A stretch of DNA of 64,000 bases from Zopfochytrium polystomum (GCA_025765615.1 JAIVFJ010000090.1:1-64000), one strand, 5' to 3'; positions 21,463 to 34,666 are shown, counted from the stretch's first letter. Numbers and translations: made by a program. Notes: generated by a model from the letters alone, not told the origin.

Positions 21463-24400
21463 CTACTTCCAGTGCATTGAACAGAGTCATCTTACCAATT
21501 GAAGATTTGAGCATTGAGAAAAACAAACTCAAGATGAGGGAAGGTAAACTTGGTGATGTTAAAATGACCTCTGTCCAAATTACCGAAGGAATGAGAGGAG
21601 ATATTGTCATGGGAGAGAACAATAAGGAAGAAATGGACAACGTCGGTGTCAATGATAAAGAAATGGGGAGGAATCTTCATTTTGGAGGTACTTGCACAGG
21701 TTTTTAACTTTGATGCTTACCCTTCTTTCTACTAAACAGTGGGACCCCCCTCAGAGGCAACTGATTATGGAGGTCAGAAGTCCACGTATTAGCTCTTGTT
21801 TGACAGTCTGTGTTCAAAGGGGATATTCAATTTGAGACTATGCTTCTGGAAGAATGGGTTAAAAGCATAATGGTATCACAATTTCAAAATCCGTCAAGAC
21901 TTCTGATGTGAGATGCCCCTCCTTGAAAATTGTGTATTATTAAATTTCATGTCTTGGTATTGAGGCTATGCTCAACTTTGCATGACATGCCCTTAAGCTG
22001 CTTGAAAAGGTACAAAACTATTTCGGCACGATATGAAAGCAGTGAAAAGGAGCCACTCAGAGTTGGGACGTTCAGCCGCCATGATGACCATTGGGAGTTT
22101 ATGCACTACATAGCGAAAAAGAACACCTTGATTGTTTTCTGCCAAAGAAGAAGCCTGCTCGCACGATAAGTACATTGGTGGAAAACTTAGTTGCGCTTGG
22201 AAATTTTGCTGAAAGTATCAATGGCGGAGTGGAAAATAATCTGGTGAGTTATCTGTAGGACATCCAACCTGAAGTATTCAATAATTGTCATCATTGGAAC
22301 CAGGGTGGGCCTGTGATTCTCAATTGTGATGTTCCACAGTTTTCTATCAATGACAGCTTTCTCTCCACTGTCTTTCACATTGGGCTATTTGCCCTTGGAT
22401 TCGACACAGTCAATGCTACAGCTTTCAACGACGATGTTGATATTGAGATTTCATTACAGCTGTGGATCCATTCTGCAGAAAAAGAATTGGTTTTTGAAGA
22501 ATTTCTGCAGCTGTTGGCACCACTGATACATTGGGACCGCTGCACAGTAAATCTTCCTGCCCCTGTTCCCCAGAATGCACTTATTGATCATGGTGCTACA
22601 ATGACATGTACTGCTCACGAAGCGTAAGCTAATGAACCCTCTAATGCTTTTCTCTCCAGCCTTGAATTGTCCCAGCACTGCGCTAGATGTGACGATGTCT
22701 GGATATCAGTTTTTTGGAGCTTGTAAGTTTTTTTTGTGCTGCATGCAAGATTTGTCCTTTTTGAATGGAGCGACAGATGATTTGGAGCAAACAGCACTGG
22801 ATCGACTTGCATGCAAAGCTTATGCTTCTCCTCTCCAGGATCCATCAAGGTTCTTGATGTGAGCCTTTTTTTTTTTAATGCAAAGCAGTTGCAGCTGATG
22901 CCTACATAGGAGTTCTTGTGTCCATGATGCAGCACTTGTGAGGGCATTGAGCCAGGGGAAAAAGGCAGATGAGGAAATACTGATTGGAACGTACAGGCGC
23001 CATGACGATCATTGGGAGTTCATGTACTGTAATGGCCTTGCTCTGAAATATCTATTTCCATGCCCAAGCAGTGAAATATGCGAGTTAAATTGAATGCCAG
23101 CAAACGGGAAGGCTGCGCCAAGCAGCCAATGTTGTGATGTCTGTTCTCCATCAAGGGGATATTGAGAATGAGGCAAGTTCCAAACTGCGGAGTCCATTTT
23201 TGTCACAGCGACTTTCTCTTTTCATTATTTGGGTTGTAATACTGACAGATATGTCTGAACACTCACACTTTGCAGTCCTTTTTTTATGAGAATGAGTTTG
23301 CTCCATGTGAATCCAAAGACAGCTTTCTGGCTACTGCTTTGCAAATGGGGCTCTTTGCACTTGGATCCAAAACTCTTTCTCTCGAAAATTCAATCACCTT
23401 GGAGGAGGCTTTCAAAGTGTGCAAATTGCTTTTGAACCAATACCTGGGACCCAATGAGTTTCTTGCAAGACTGTCAGAAATAGTCCATTCATCTAACCCA
23501 ATTTACAACTATAAAGGAGGTGAGATGATATTCAAGTGCGATGTTGTTCACTTTCACTGACATCCATTGCTGGAATCAGAAGATATGGAGGTTCCAATAG
23601 CGCTGGAGACGGGAGCTCATCAACAAGGACTTCCTGCATCCAGCAACCGTGTTGCACCAGATGAGGATGACATGAAACCTTGCTTTGAAGTCACCAGGAA
23701 TCTCGCTGCCCCTGGAAAGAGAAAGTCCGATTTGAGTACCACAATTAAAAGGCTTCTACAAGATCTGTTTGTGCATTCATCCTCAGGATCTTTGCATCCA
23801 CTCGATTTTATAGCATCTTTGAAAGAAATGCATTTGTTAACTGCTACGGTGAAGCATTGAATGCAGTTCATTTAACAACAATAACATTTACTTCTTCTTT
23901 ACTTTATTAAAACAGATGAGTGATTCTCAAAATATGTCCAACAAAAATGGATCCGGTGCACCTCTTTCTGAAGATGGCATCCAGGACTATCATTATAATG
24001 GGCTAAACCAATCGGCAGGGCCAACCCCAGAACCGTGCTTTGAGCCAAACAATTATGACCTTTTTCGACTTGCAGGACTTATGGTCCACAGCACAGCATC
24101 TCCCAGCTGGAATCCTTTGCAGACGACATCAATGGCAAGTAAATTTCCATTTACCACTGACTCACTTTTCGCTCAATTCCTTCGGTCTTTGTTGTAGATC
24201 TATTCCCAAAGTTGTGCCAACGTCTCACAAAGAGTCAACCATAAATGAACGCCGGAATTTCCAATGAATCTCGTTGCCAGAATTTGCAGACCACTTGGAA
24301 GGACCTGAGTCTATGACGGGGGTCAATTTCCTTATAACTGGTTGTAGTGGCGACACCAAATGCATGATTGACTATGATGATATGAAGATCAGACAAGAGT

Positions 24401-26485
24401 TCCCTATGAGTTTTGCAAAGGATATTGACTCCTATATTATTGTCTCAAAAAATCTTCATCATACAAGGTCAGTTGATCTCATTTGAAAACAATGAAGCAA
24501 AAAGTGACAGTTCGATCAAAAAGGCCTGTCTTGAGATCTTCTGTTCCCCTGATAAATTTTCTGCCTTGCAGACTCCCAATCATATTTGCGTTGGTGTATC
24601 TGGGAAGCGGGTTTCCCTCCACCAAATTCCAAATATTTGCATTGGACGATTCAGTGACTACCACTCGTCCCAACTTTTCATATTTTTCCCAGGGCTTATG
24701 AAGCTTACAAGTGCTGACAGTTTGACATTCAAGAATCTTCTGTGCCACGAGGAGATAGCAGACTTTTTCAACAATCACCTTGAACCAGCTTAAGAACAAA
24801 CTGGGCTCGTTGAGTCTTGCATTCACTAATCAGCAGATGATGTCAATTTTTGATTCGGTTATGGGCTCATGCAACGAAGTTGAGCGGTTTCAAGACTGCT
24901 TTGTTGTTCATGAGGCGAAGGATATGAAGCTTATGAACCGCCATTATGGAGATGCCCAATCACAGCCACTTGAAAGTATATTTTCAGAACAGCTGGGATA
25001 CTTGTCTTTAGATGTACTTCAAAACGAAGGCACAGCTGCCTACTTTGACTATGGGGCCGAATTTCATCCTCGCAACGAAAACACTGTTCTGACATACAGC
25101 AGCCTATTCATTTGGTCCTACTTCAAAAACCTTTGTGAACTTCCTATGAAATCCATCTATCCAGTTTTTGTGTCTGGTGATTGTGCAGATGGATCTGCGT
25201 CTACATGGACTGTGGCTTTACATGGCTTGCGAGGGCCATTGTTCGATTGCCTTCCTGACGATGTTGATGAAAATGGGCCGCACCTTGTCAAAGTGCAGCT
25301 CTATTCCCTGCTTGAAACCTTTCTTTACCGCCACCAAGGTCAAGGGGCAATATCCATCAAATCAGGGTCAATCTATCCTCCCTCAAAAGCGAGCATGGAT
25401 TTCTTCAAAAATCTACAGAAAGCTTACCAGATCGAAGCGAAACAACTGAAGTCCCGAGGTGTGTGGATTGAATTTAGAGTTACATTGCGTGGACGAAAGA
25501 GTGTGGATGCCCAGTTGTTGGATTTAAATCCCTCCTTATTTTTACAAAACGGTGCCCTCTACGCACTGAGTGCCAAAGATTTGTTTCGAACCAAAGTGGG
25601 GCTCATCAGGGCGCTCAACACACTGCACAAGGACCTTCCGAATTGGGAAAATGCCAAGGACAGAGACATTTGTGCTACCTATATTGAGTTCATGGCTAAA
25701 TCCATTGAATCAGGGCTGGCCCGCAAAAAGGTGAAGGATTGGGTCGTTCTCAATCAACTCAAAGTGAGCTCCTCCATGACAGTTCGGAACTTTGCGTTCA
25801 CCGATGGGCTCATGCCACTCCAAAGGAGCGTGGCGATTGACATCAGAACTGCTCTAGAAGATCAAAAAGCTCTCGCAAGCTCGTCCAATGATGCTGTCCT
25901 GACGGAAGAAGAACATCCCGCAGATGATGATATTATGGCAGACGATCACTCAGAATCAAATGATGATGAAGAGCGAGGAGCCGGTTATTTTCAGTCAAAA
26001 TTTCTTGAGGACTTGGTATTGTCGTTGCCAAGAGAGTTCCAGCTAGAGAAAGGTGACCTGCAGGGACTATCCATTCAGGACGTACAAAGGGCATTTGGAG
26101 CGGAAAATGTTGATTTCTCCACAGCTTACATAAGTTGGGAGGACAGGTTTCAATACTTTTTCGAGAGGGAGGAATAATTCATGAGTCTTTTCAAAAAGTA
26201 GGAAGGAAAGATGTCCATTCGGGATGGGCAAAACTGAAGTACTTGGAGGACTTGGATGACTGGCTCAAAGAAGGCGACGCCACAGTTAAATTGGAGAGCC
26301 TGTGGTCATGGTTCTCCAAGTTGGAATGCCTACCAAGCGGAACTGTGAATAGTGACCTCTGGAGGAAAACCAAAGACAGACGACTTAAGTTTGCTGTAAA
26401 ATGTCAGAAACGCAAACGCCCAATGAATCGGGAAGGAAACCATCAGGATCACGAACAAATCAATGATGAACTACTATTACTTTGA
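21463..26485 (+). CDS. Multi-exon gene of unknown family with tandemly duplicated module
   Basis: The plus strand is a chain of protein-like segments separated by short intron-like gaps. A charged first segment (about 21480-21700) is followed by two related modules. Each has a 'G-(T)-RHDDHWEFM' motif (at about 22060 and 23000) and then a 'DSFL-T----GLFALG' helical segment (22302-22620 and 23270-23560). Next come a Ser-rich segment (23580-23860) and smaller ones to 24790, then one long exon (24780 to about 26130) with a 465-codon frame, and a basic last exon (about 26196-26485, CQKRKRP). The long exon has an acidic stretch (DDDIMADDHSESNDDEE). An AATAAA lies at 26540. I recognise no known domain and no transposase motif. 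Exact exon borders, the start codon and whether all pieces belong to one gene are inference. A likely last intron joins ATAA|GTTGGG to CAAAAAG|TA. Confidence 0.5.
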
Positions 26486-26544
26486 TTGGTTGTCGATTCT
26501 GAAAAGCATCAATGAGACGAGTACAAAACATTAACATTTCAATA

Positions 26545-29500
26545 AAACTTTTTTTTCTCAAGTGTATTTATTTTATTCTCTGTTTTGGGAAGGTCTACAT
26601 TGGCATGTGGGCGTGTTGAAGAAATGGAAAATTGTAAGAACAGAATTGCTGTGAAACAGTCCGCGGAACAGGGAGGGAAGCAATGAAGACGAAAGATTGG
26701 ATATTGAGGGGCTACACGTGAGAAAGGGAACGGAAAAAGAAAATTGTTCGGGGTGGTAAAAGTCCCTTCCATTCATTTTGCGAGAGACGAGAGAGATACT
26801 CCAAATCCTTGACAGGGGTGGCGTCGATTTCGTTGAGGGAGGAAAGGGGAATCGTCCAGCCAACTTGCATTGGTAGGGAGACTTGCAGGCGCAGTGCGTG
26901 GTCGACAAGCTCGCAGTTTCTGGTTGAATGTGAGTTTGCGACGGCAAAAAAAAAATAAATAAAATAAAATAAATACAAATGACGAACGGCTTTTGTTACA
27001 GCAAGATGATGATGCATAACAAGGAGACCCCGAAAGGAAAGAGGTGTAGAGGGAGAGAAGTGAAAGGAGGAAGGGGAATCGGGGGGACGGGGGGGAGGGT
27101 ACGGTGGACTGGAGACTGGAATTCACATTTGTTTACATACCGTTTCTGGATTTGGCAAACTTTCTCTGTGGACCGCTGCGGGTCCGTTTTCGGAAAAACC
27201 GCAGGGCTGCGATGTCATGGCTGACGACCCTGACCCAACCGCGTGCCGCTGCCGCCCTTTTTTTTGACATCTCGCGCCGGGTCACGATTGTTTGTTCGTT
27301 ATCTTGCAGCAGAAGTGAGCAAGGACCGAGCGAGATTGAGTGGGGCTGGCACCGTTGCCGCAGATCCAATACGTCCCTGTGTGTCCGTGCATCATTCGTT
27401 CTGTCGACAGAGCATGATGAGATCATGAGAGCGCGAGCCAGATTCGACCGCAATCAAGTGACCAAGTGATTGAGTGCTTGAAGTGGGGATTGCTCTCTGA
27501 GCTGTCTCCAAACCATTCCTTCATCCCACACGCGGTTACCCACTTACCACTCTAATTGTAACCTCGACTTGAGAAGGAGGTACTGTTGTCGTCCGTGTGC
27601 GTTGTCGCGGCGGCGGCGGCTGCGGGCTGCGGCTGCGGGACGACCCCGTTGAGTTGGAACGCGTGAGCTTGTTTGCCCCGCACGCTGCGAGCGCGATATA
27701 GATCGCCCCAGGGTTAGGGTTTCGCCCCACGGATCGCTGTCTGCGCGGACGAGGAAACCCTACAAGTTTGACGGCGCCGCCGAAGCGCCCTCCCGGCCGC
27801 CACCTCAGTTCATCACTGCCGGCGTGCGGCTACTGCCACCTCCGCCAGCGACGGCGAGCTCGTGGATCTCCTCGGCCTTGTTCTTGTTTGCTCGCCGGCT
27901 GTTTGTCTCCTGGAAGGCCTGGCAGAAGAAAATAAATTTGTTGAAACAACTGAATTTTGCTGGCGCTGGTGCCTGCCGATTCCGATCAAGCCAGCATCAG
28001 CATCGGCATCAGTCTCGTCATTTTCATGGATCGGCACTGGTTGGCCCGCTGCAGGCCTCGTTGTCGTCTTCGTTGAGGGACAGATCGCGGAACTGGAAGG
28101 CACAGCGGTGTCTTATTGACGGTAACAATCTGGGCTACGCGTGCACCAACATTGCTAACGAAAATCTTCCTCGCTAACTGAAACCACACTTGCAAGCACG
28201 AAGAGGGGTCGCCGACGTTGAGTTAACTTCAGAATGACCTCACCATTCAAGAGGAGCGGCTGCGAGATGCCCTATCAGCTGTCTTTTCTTGTTGCAGGCG
28301 AAGCTGCAGAAAGTGGAACCGCAATCGCGCTGTTGTGTCGCCTGATTGTTTGGGCAACTTTGGTGCACCGGCAATTAAATCGGGAGGAGAAGGCGTTGCC
28401 TACTCCAAAAGGTATAAACTCTCATCGATGCGATCCAATCCGTTAACCCAAATCGAGCAAAGGTACTCAATTCCGCGGTCGCCACAGGTCGACCCTCTGG
28501 CGCCTGAAAACATGGCTCAAGCGATCCTCACAACCGCGGAATCGTGGCGTGTCGTTTACCATTGTTCAAATCTTAAGGCTCCGTTTTAGGAAGGAAGGTG
28601 AGAGAACTCTTCTCCGCACTCTTCGGATGGTGCAGGTACGCTGCAGCAGCAAGCAATGGCGACGGATTCATAGAGGATAGTGCAAGTGAGGCTGTGGCGG
28701 GGGTCGCGCTTGCAGGGTAGGGTAGAGGCGGGCAGGCGAAGCGAGAACGCGCTTAAACCGCTGATCCGTCCAGCACGCCACAGTCCGTTACTACAGCGAG
28801 AACGACAACGGGGTGGCGACCGCAATGGCGGGGAGTAGCAGTGCGGCTACGGCGGCGGTGCGGGGACGGCGACGGCGACAGCGACGCGCGGCGGATGTGG
28901 TTGCGTCGAGCAGGGTGACGACGCTTATTCTGCAACGACGGCCGTGGCGCTAGCGCGGAAGCGAGAGTAACGGCAAGAGGCCGACGATTTGCTGCATTGA
29001 ACGCGCGAAGATTGTCTATCGTGTCAAAGTACGTCGGTTCATTTGTATCATTCCTCTTGTTTATTGCCATACCTTCCCGTTTAGTAATACGGGGTTGGAG
29101 GAACCGAAATTTGCTGCTTATGCCTCGAACGACTTAACTCAGGTTGGAAGCACAAAATGATCTATTAAAGCCACGAACCCCCGTCTTTACCTGATCAGTT
29201 TCGACCCAAACTCGCGTCGACCGAGCCGCTGCTGTCACTGCACCGCAGAATACACAGCTGAGCCCGTGTCGTAGTCGCGTTCGTTGAGCAAAAGGAAAGA
29301 AGGGGCCTTGGCTAGCACTGCGTCGTGAGGTGAATGAGGAAGAGGAGGTCCGGCGAAGCAGTTGCCGTATGAACAAGATGGAAAAAACAAGAGAAAGCCG
29401 GCTACGATGTTGTTTTTTTTTTTTTTTCGTCTTGTGCAGGGTGGGGGACTTGGGGAGGCCGTTTTACTCTTTCTCGTTAGTTGAAGTAATAATTTAGATG

Positions 29501-30420
29501 CTGGATGTCGGGTGAGGCAGCTGGCGTCGTGCGATGCGTTGACCGGTACGAGGTTCATCTGAGAGAGGGCGGAGGGTCCGTTTTGACGTGCAGGACGGAA
29601 TTTTCGAAACCAAACAGTGCTCAATCCCGGACATCAGACACCGCCCCCTTCCCCCACTTCCAACGATTGCACCTGCCTCAGCTGGCCTACCTCCCCCCTC
29701 TCCCACACACCCACCGTCCCTCCCTCCCACCCACGCACGCACCGCAAGCACGCTCGTACGCACCGGACGCACGCTCGCACGCTCGCACGCACCCACGCTC
29801 GCACGCACCCTCGCGCACCCGTACACAAACAGGCGCCGACGCCGACCCGCCCGGTGCCCTTTCTTCGCCCTTGCTACCCACCACCCACCGGATCACCCAC
29901 CAACCACCCACCCTCCCGAAGCTCTCGTGCTGCCGCACGCCTGCTGCCCACCGGACAGTCGGCCGTCCGTCCCACTGCCTGCCCATCGCATTGGCTCGCC
30001 TCACCTCGCCGACACTGCTCTTGCCCACTTTGCTTTGATCAGTTGATCATTGTCCACCACTTGCTGCGGCTGCCTTGATCACCAACATCCACGCAGGTCA
30101 TCACTCCCCGCCGTCCCGCGCGCGTTCTCACTCGAACGCACACTGACCGCAGCGGCCCCACCCCTCGCACGAACGAAAAGGCTCACGATCCGTGATCCGC
30201 GATCCGTTGCACCTCAGGGTCCAAGCCGCACGTCGACCGTTACTCTCTCCTCCCTGTCGCTGGTCGCTGTTGCCAGGAGGTTCGCCTTACAAGCGAATAA
30301 TCGACCCCACGCGTTCCCACACTTTCATCCCGCGTTGGTGGGTTCTTCCACTTCTAGGTTTGTGTTTTTTTTTTGTGTTTTTTTTTTTAAATTAATTGCT
30401 CGGTTTTTGTTTCCGTAGAA
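26545..30420. other. Long intergenic region before the sirtuin gene
   Basis: No gene is supported. Parts (27.1-29.1 kb) are GC-richer, with overlapping frames on both strands rich in Arg, Ser and Pro. The tract 29.69-29.83 kb consists of repeated ACGCACGCTCGCACGC-like units, whose Ala/Arg/Thr frames are artefacts. The last 300 bp carries T-rich runs typical of a fungal promoter or leader. Confidence 0.35.
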
Positions 30421-32795
30421 ATGCAGAGGCCACTCTATGAAATTCTGGATTTGAGCGACTTTAAAAAAGATGCTTCCACCAGCGAGGGCACCAGTGGAAG
30501 TAACTCACACGGCGGGAAGGGCAGGAAGGGCGGGAAGGGTGCAAAGAGCGCGAAGGGCACGAAGGGCGCAAAGGGCGCAAAAGGCACGAATTCCTCGAAG
30601 GGTGCAAAGGGCGCGAAGGGTGGGAGCAGCTCGAACTACGGGGGTGAGAACACAGTGGATTCTCCACACGAGCTTTTGCAGGCTGTGGCTCAAGAAATCT
30701 TCTCGTCCAAAAAATGTGTGATTTTCACTGGAGCTGGTATATCAGCTTCAGCCGGGATTCCGGTATGTGCATTGTTGAGCTCACTTTTTGCCTTCTTATA
30801 GCATCATGCAAAAGACATTTAGGGACAAAGATGGCTTCTTCCAAACTTTAAAACAAAAGTATCAGGGACTGCACTTGGGGACAACTGACATTATGGATTA
30901 CACTCAGTGCTACCCAAATAGTGTCAATCAGTTAGTGCCTCACAAAATGACAATACTTCATCACAATGTGATGATGGATTTGAAGGCCTTGGCTAGGAAA
31001 AAGTCACCTACTCCCTTCCATTGGTTCATTGACTTCTTGGACTCAAAAGGAATCCTTCTTCGCCATTATGACCAGGTGCAGTTTAGTGATATTGCTTTCC
31101 TCTGACGTTTCACCGCTAATAATCAGACAGAATATTGATGGCTTAATTGAAAAACTTCAGGTTTTTCTATCATTCGATAAAGTATTCTACAAAGTTGTAC
31201 AATGCCATGGCACACTCACCTGCTTGCAATGTCGGAAATGCCGTAGCATAATCTTTGACCCTCCCAAGGAGAAGGAGGATGTGCTTCGAAGTGGAGAACT
31301 CCCCACCTGTGATGAGCAGGAATGCTCGGATCGATCTAGTGGATTGAATGCAACTCTTAGAGAGATTGGCTTTGCACGGTTGAGGATCAATGTCGCTCTA
31401 TATCGCGAAAGTGCTGACCATTTTCTTGGTGACGATGCTGGAGATGTTGCGAAGAACGATCTCTGCGCGAAACCTGACCTGCTCCTTGTGGTTGGCACAT
31501 CACTGAGCACGGAAGCTGCTGGCACAATTAAGTTGGTATCTGATTTCTGCAGACAAAACAGCTTGAAAGGTAGAGGGCGAAAACGTATTTTCGTCAATCC
31601 AGAAGCTCCTCCCAGCAGCATCAGCAGTCTCTTTGATGTTTGGGTTTGTGGAACGGCTGATGATTTTATTGAACGTCTGAGGAGGATGGCACCAGATGGT
31701 AACACTGCATTCATTATATTTTTTTTTCGGTATTAATACGTCTGAAATAAGGTTTTTTGAAAGGAAGTGACAAGATTCATTCAAATCACTTTCAGAGATT
31801 TAATGCTCCAAAATCGGACTCTTGGCAGGAAAGGGACCGACAGAAATTCAAAAATCAATGTGAGAGGAGAGCTCCATTCCATTTATTTTACCCAATGCTT
31901 AAGTATTCCTGAAGGTGATTCTGTGATTTGTCCAAAGAGATCCAAGCATGCAAATTCCTTCGAAACGAACCAAGCAAATCAGTCAAGCTCAGGTACCTGT
32001 TTGAGCATACTCTGCCACCTTCAGTTATTAATCACTCTCAAAGTCACGCGAGCTGATTCTACAAGTTTGGGTGAACTCAGCAGTGTGGAAGCTGGAAGGC
32101 TGTCAATGCAGCAAACGGGAAATTTGCAAGCGATCATACGGCGTGTGGATGAACTTGATTGTTCAAAGGCGGACCTCACCAACCAGCTTGAAGCGGCTGA
32201 GGGGCGGCTCGAGGCAAATATCCAGCAGATTCGGGAGGAAGTCACCAAGCAGCTTGAAGCGACTAAGGGGCGGCTTGAGGCAAATATCCAGCAGATTCAG
32301 GAGGAAGTCACCAAGCATCTTGAAGCGACTACGGAGGGAGTCACCAAGCAGCTTGAGGCGTTGTTTGCCAAGAGGCATGAGGAAGATAATGGAAAATTTC
32401 AGCAGTTGCAAGGAGCAATTTCAGTGCTTGCAGGAATGCAAGCACAGCTGCTGGCATTGATAAATCCAGTGGGAGGAAAGGCTGTGGCAGCGACCAGCGC
32501 GAGAGCAACTGAACCTGAGATGGACGCAGCAGTGCCAACAATGACGTCTGCAGGCCTTGTCACTGCTACCACTGGTACCATTACCACCGCTTCTGCCGCA
32601 GCAGCAGCACTTACATCTGCAGACACCACCGCTGGCAACACCACCAGCAACCCCAGCAGCAGAGCCAATGCAGAAGGCGCCACCGAGGAAAACACTGACC
32701 ATGTGCTTGAGGTGCCTCTGCCATGCAGTGGCAGCTCAATGGCAGCAGCAGAGGTGCAAGAAGTGTTTTTACCAACTCCTGTAAGGCGTTTCTGA
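30421..32795 (+). CDS. Sirtuin (NAD-dependent protein deacylase) with GKG-repeat N-terminus and coiled-coil C-terminus
   Basis: Sirtuins remove acyl groups from lysines using NAD. Exon 1 (30421-30762) has a Lys/Gly/Ala tract (KGAKGAKG units, about residues 35-75) and the NAD-binding motif GAGISASAGIP. Removing introns 30763-30814 and 31076-31130 yields GIPTFRDKDG and then HYDQNIDGL, both classic sirtuin motifs. Exon 3 (from 31131) has the catalytic His (VVQCHG), a zinc CxxC (CLQC, with a later Cys pair), VGTSLS and VNPE. Key residues are intact. The pattern recalls fungal Hst3/Hst4-type nuclear sirtuins, but loosely. After about 31698 a splice can join the frame to a long exon with repeated heptads (EANIQQIREEVTKQLEA, about three copies) and an Ala/Thr-rich tail. 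That join is inferred; the coiled coil could be a separate gene. Confidence 0.8.
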
Positions 32796-32942
32796 TTCGT
32801 CTTAAATAGTTACTAACTTAAAATATAGTTGTTCATTGAAATGGCAGAACTGGAGGTACAATGCTTAAAATTGTGAATGACTGTAACACAGTTTTAGCTC
32901 TCAAGTACACGAAGGGTTTTTGTTCCAGCAAATTGTCTCGCA

Positions 32943-33584
32943 ATGGTGCAAGATTTATCCCGGGAATTATCTGATATTACGATAGAGCCCCCCACTGGTG
33001 AGCCTCCAGTTCTTGTCCAACACGTTTTCTAAAAAAGTTTCCTTGCAGATCCAGAGGAACATAAGATATGGTCAGCTGTTAAAAAACTGTCCATCCCATC
33101 ACGTGTGGGTGTTCATAGAGGACCTCCTGAGCCAGTGATGGCCACACATCCTCGTTGGCTCCCACTTGATTTGTTAAAATCAGCTTCTGCCAAGGATGAA
33201 ACTGGTTAGTTTCACACTCAGTCTGCTACTTTTAATTTTACTCAATTTCACTGTGTGTTGCCAACCATTTGACAGAAGAGAAGGGTAAATCTAGAAAGCG
33301 CAAGGTGGTGTTGATTGTGCGCAAGAGATTCAAAAGGTCAAAGAACAATCCATTAGAGGAACCAAGTGTATGTCTATGAATGATCTCGACTGACGAAAAA
33401 TGATTTAGTCTGATTTTGTACCTACAATTTACAGAGGGTGGAGAGTTCAGAGGATGCTCGGATGAGTGAAGCAAATATGGCGTTCTCCTACAGAACTGCA
33501 ACAGACTTACTTGGAACTGAAAAATATCCCCAGCGAACAGCACTTGAGAAGGGAAAAGAACCACTCCGGGGCCGCGCACTCTAG
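32943..33584 (+). CDS. Small four-exon gene for a basic protein, or 3' exons of the sirtuin gene
   Basis: Four segments splice cleanly in frame: MVQDLSRELSDITIEPPTG (from 32943), DPEEHKIWSAVKKLS... (from about 33049), EEKGKSRKRKVVLIVRKRFKRSKN (from about 33278) and RVESSEDARMSEANMAFSYR... ending in TAG at 33582-33584. The three introns are about 50-80 nt and GT-AG. The basic third exon looks like a nuclear localisation or nucleic-acid-binding segment. Upstream, at 32781-32828, is an intron-like segment with a perfect TACTAAC branch site (near 32813), which suggests these exons may belong to the sirtuin transcript. However, the frames do not join with the splice sites I can see, so I keep it separate. 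No family recognised. Confidence 0.45.
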
Positions 33585-33734
33585 AAATGAGATGTCATTG
33601 TTCCACTCCCTCTCCTCAGTCTCCAGGGCTATCTTTTGCGCTCTCTCTCTCTCTGTCATTCTATCAAGCTTTCCAAAGAACTCTTCGGTTATCAGGCATG
33701 TTGCTTGAGCTTGCCCTCTTCGTTCTCCCCCTTA

Positions 33735-34047
33735 CTGTCAATTTCATATACCTTGAGATTTTGAGGCAGCAAAAAATAAATGACCACCTCCAAATGGAGA
33801 CATCCCTCCTAATGGACCACTTCCAAAACCATCGCAAATCGCAAAATGCGTTAAGCACTTTTCCAGGAGCAAACGCACTGACATGAAGGGATTGCGACAG
33901 AAACTGATTACATTTGCGACAACAAATGCGTCAACGCAAGCGATTTGCGAGGGTTGTGGGTGTGGTCCCGCACCCGAAAACTTTTCTTGGCCCGCCCCAA
34001 ACTTTTTCTTTTTGGCCCGAAAATCTAACGGTAAATGAAATTCACAG
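33735..34047. mobile_element. MITE-like element, copy 2
   Basis: The ends CTGTCAATTTCATATACC and its inverted partner GGTAAATGAAATTCACAG match the ends of the element at 6302-6450, and the right part shares a 'ggcccg-cccaaac-tttttc-ggccc' segment with it. At 313 bp it is about twice as long. The interior has 'gacca' repeats and no ORF. Flanking TTA/TAA may extend the inverted repeat. Confidence 0.6.
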
Positions 34048-34059
34048 TAAGTTTCCCTT

Positions 34060-34660
34060 CTCCTTTCTGCTTCCTTTCTAATCAGTGCCTGCCTTTCTCT
34101 CTTTAAACTCTTTTTGTTTTTGTGTTTGATTCTTTGGTTCTTCCGTCAACCAAAAAAAAACAAAAAAAAAAGAAATAACAAAAGGCGTGAGTGCTGCCGC
34201 GCGATCGTCTCTTTCTTTTTCTTCTCTTTTTCATGTGTGCTGTTTGCTCTTGTTTTCGTTTCGTGTCGGACCAACGCGCGTATTCCAAGGTTGCAGCTAT
34301 TGTAACATTACGGGGCCCTTGGGTGGTGGAATTAGAAGGAGGGAAGTAGTGATCGGGCCACCCGTAATACGGCCCGGAAGGTACTTACTGAGTTGCGGTG
34401 AAGGCGTTAACGGGACCTATACCGGAAAGCAAGCTCCCGCCCAGACGTTACCAGTTGGGCTGTTCCTTTATTGCCGGTGAGGGCTCGCTGAGCGGAGTGT
34501 CGATACAGACGCAGAGATCATCCTCCAGTCCCGTGCTGGGAGGACGAGGAAGGTGTGAGTGAGCTGCTGGTACTCCATTTCGGGGGAGGAGATGGCCTAT
34601 CTATCCTCTTCCCGACGTTGAAGTCAGTCAATCAGTGAGATTGAACGCGAAGCAAACTAG
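34060..34660. other. Non-coding, nothing recognised
   Basis: AT-rich with A-runs to about 34180, then a GC-richer block 34290-34480 without a clear frame. I tested it by eye for snRNA, SRP and RNase P landmarks and found none. Confidence 0.35.
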
Positions 34661-34666
34661 TGGAGA

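Noticed and set aside
29500..30080. Overlapping 150-177-codon Pro/His/Arg frames
   Set aside because: All three plus frames and the minus strand are open because of the ACGC/CCAC repeats; no frame stands out.
31166..31199. Possible third short intron in the sirtuin gene
   Set aside because: Its length (34 nt) would break the frame, while reading through keeps the catalytic His segment in frame.
34290..34480. GC-rich block suspected as a structured RNA (snRNA, SRP or RNase P)
   Set aside because: No diagnostic sequence of any of these RNAs was found by eye; a covariance-model search would decide.
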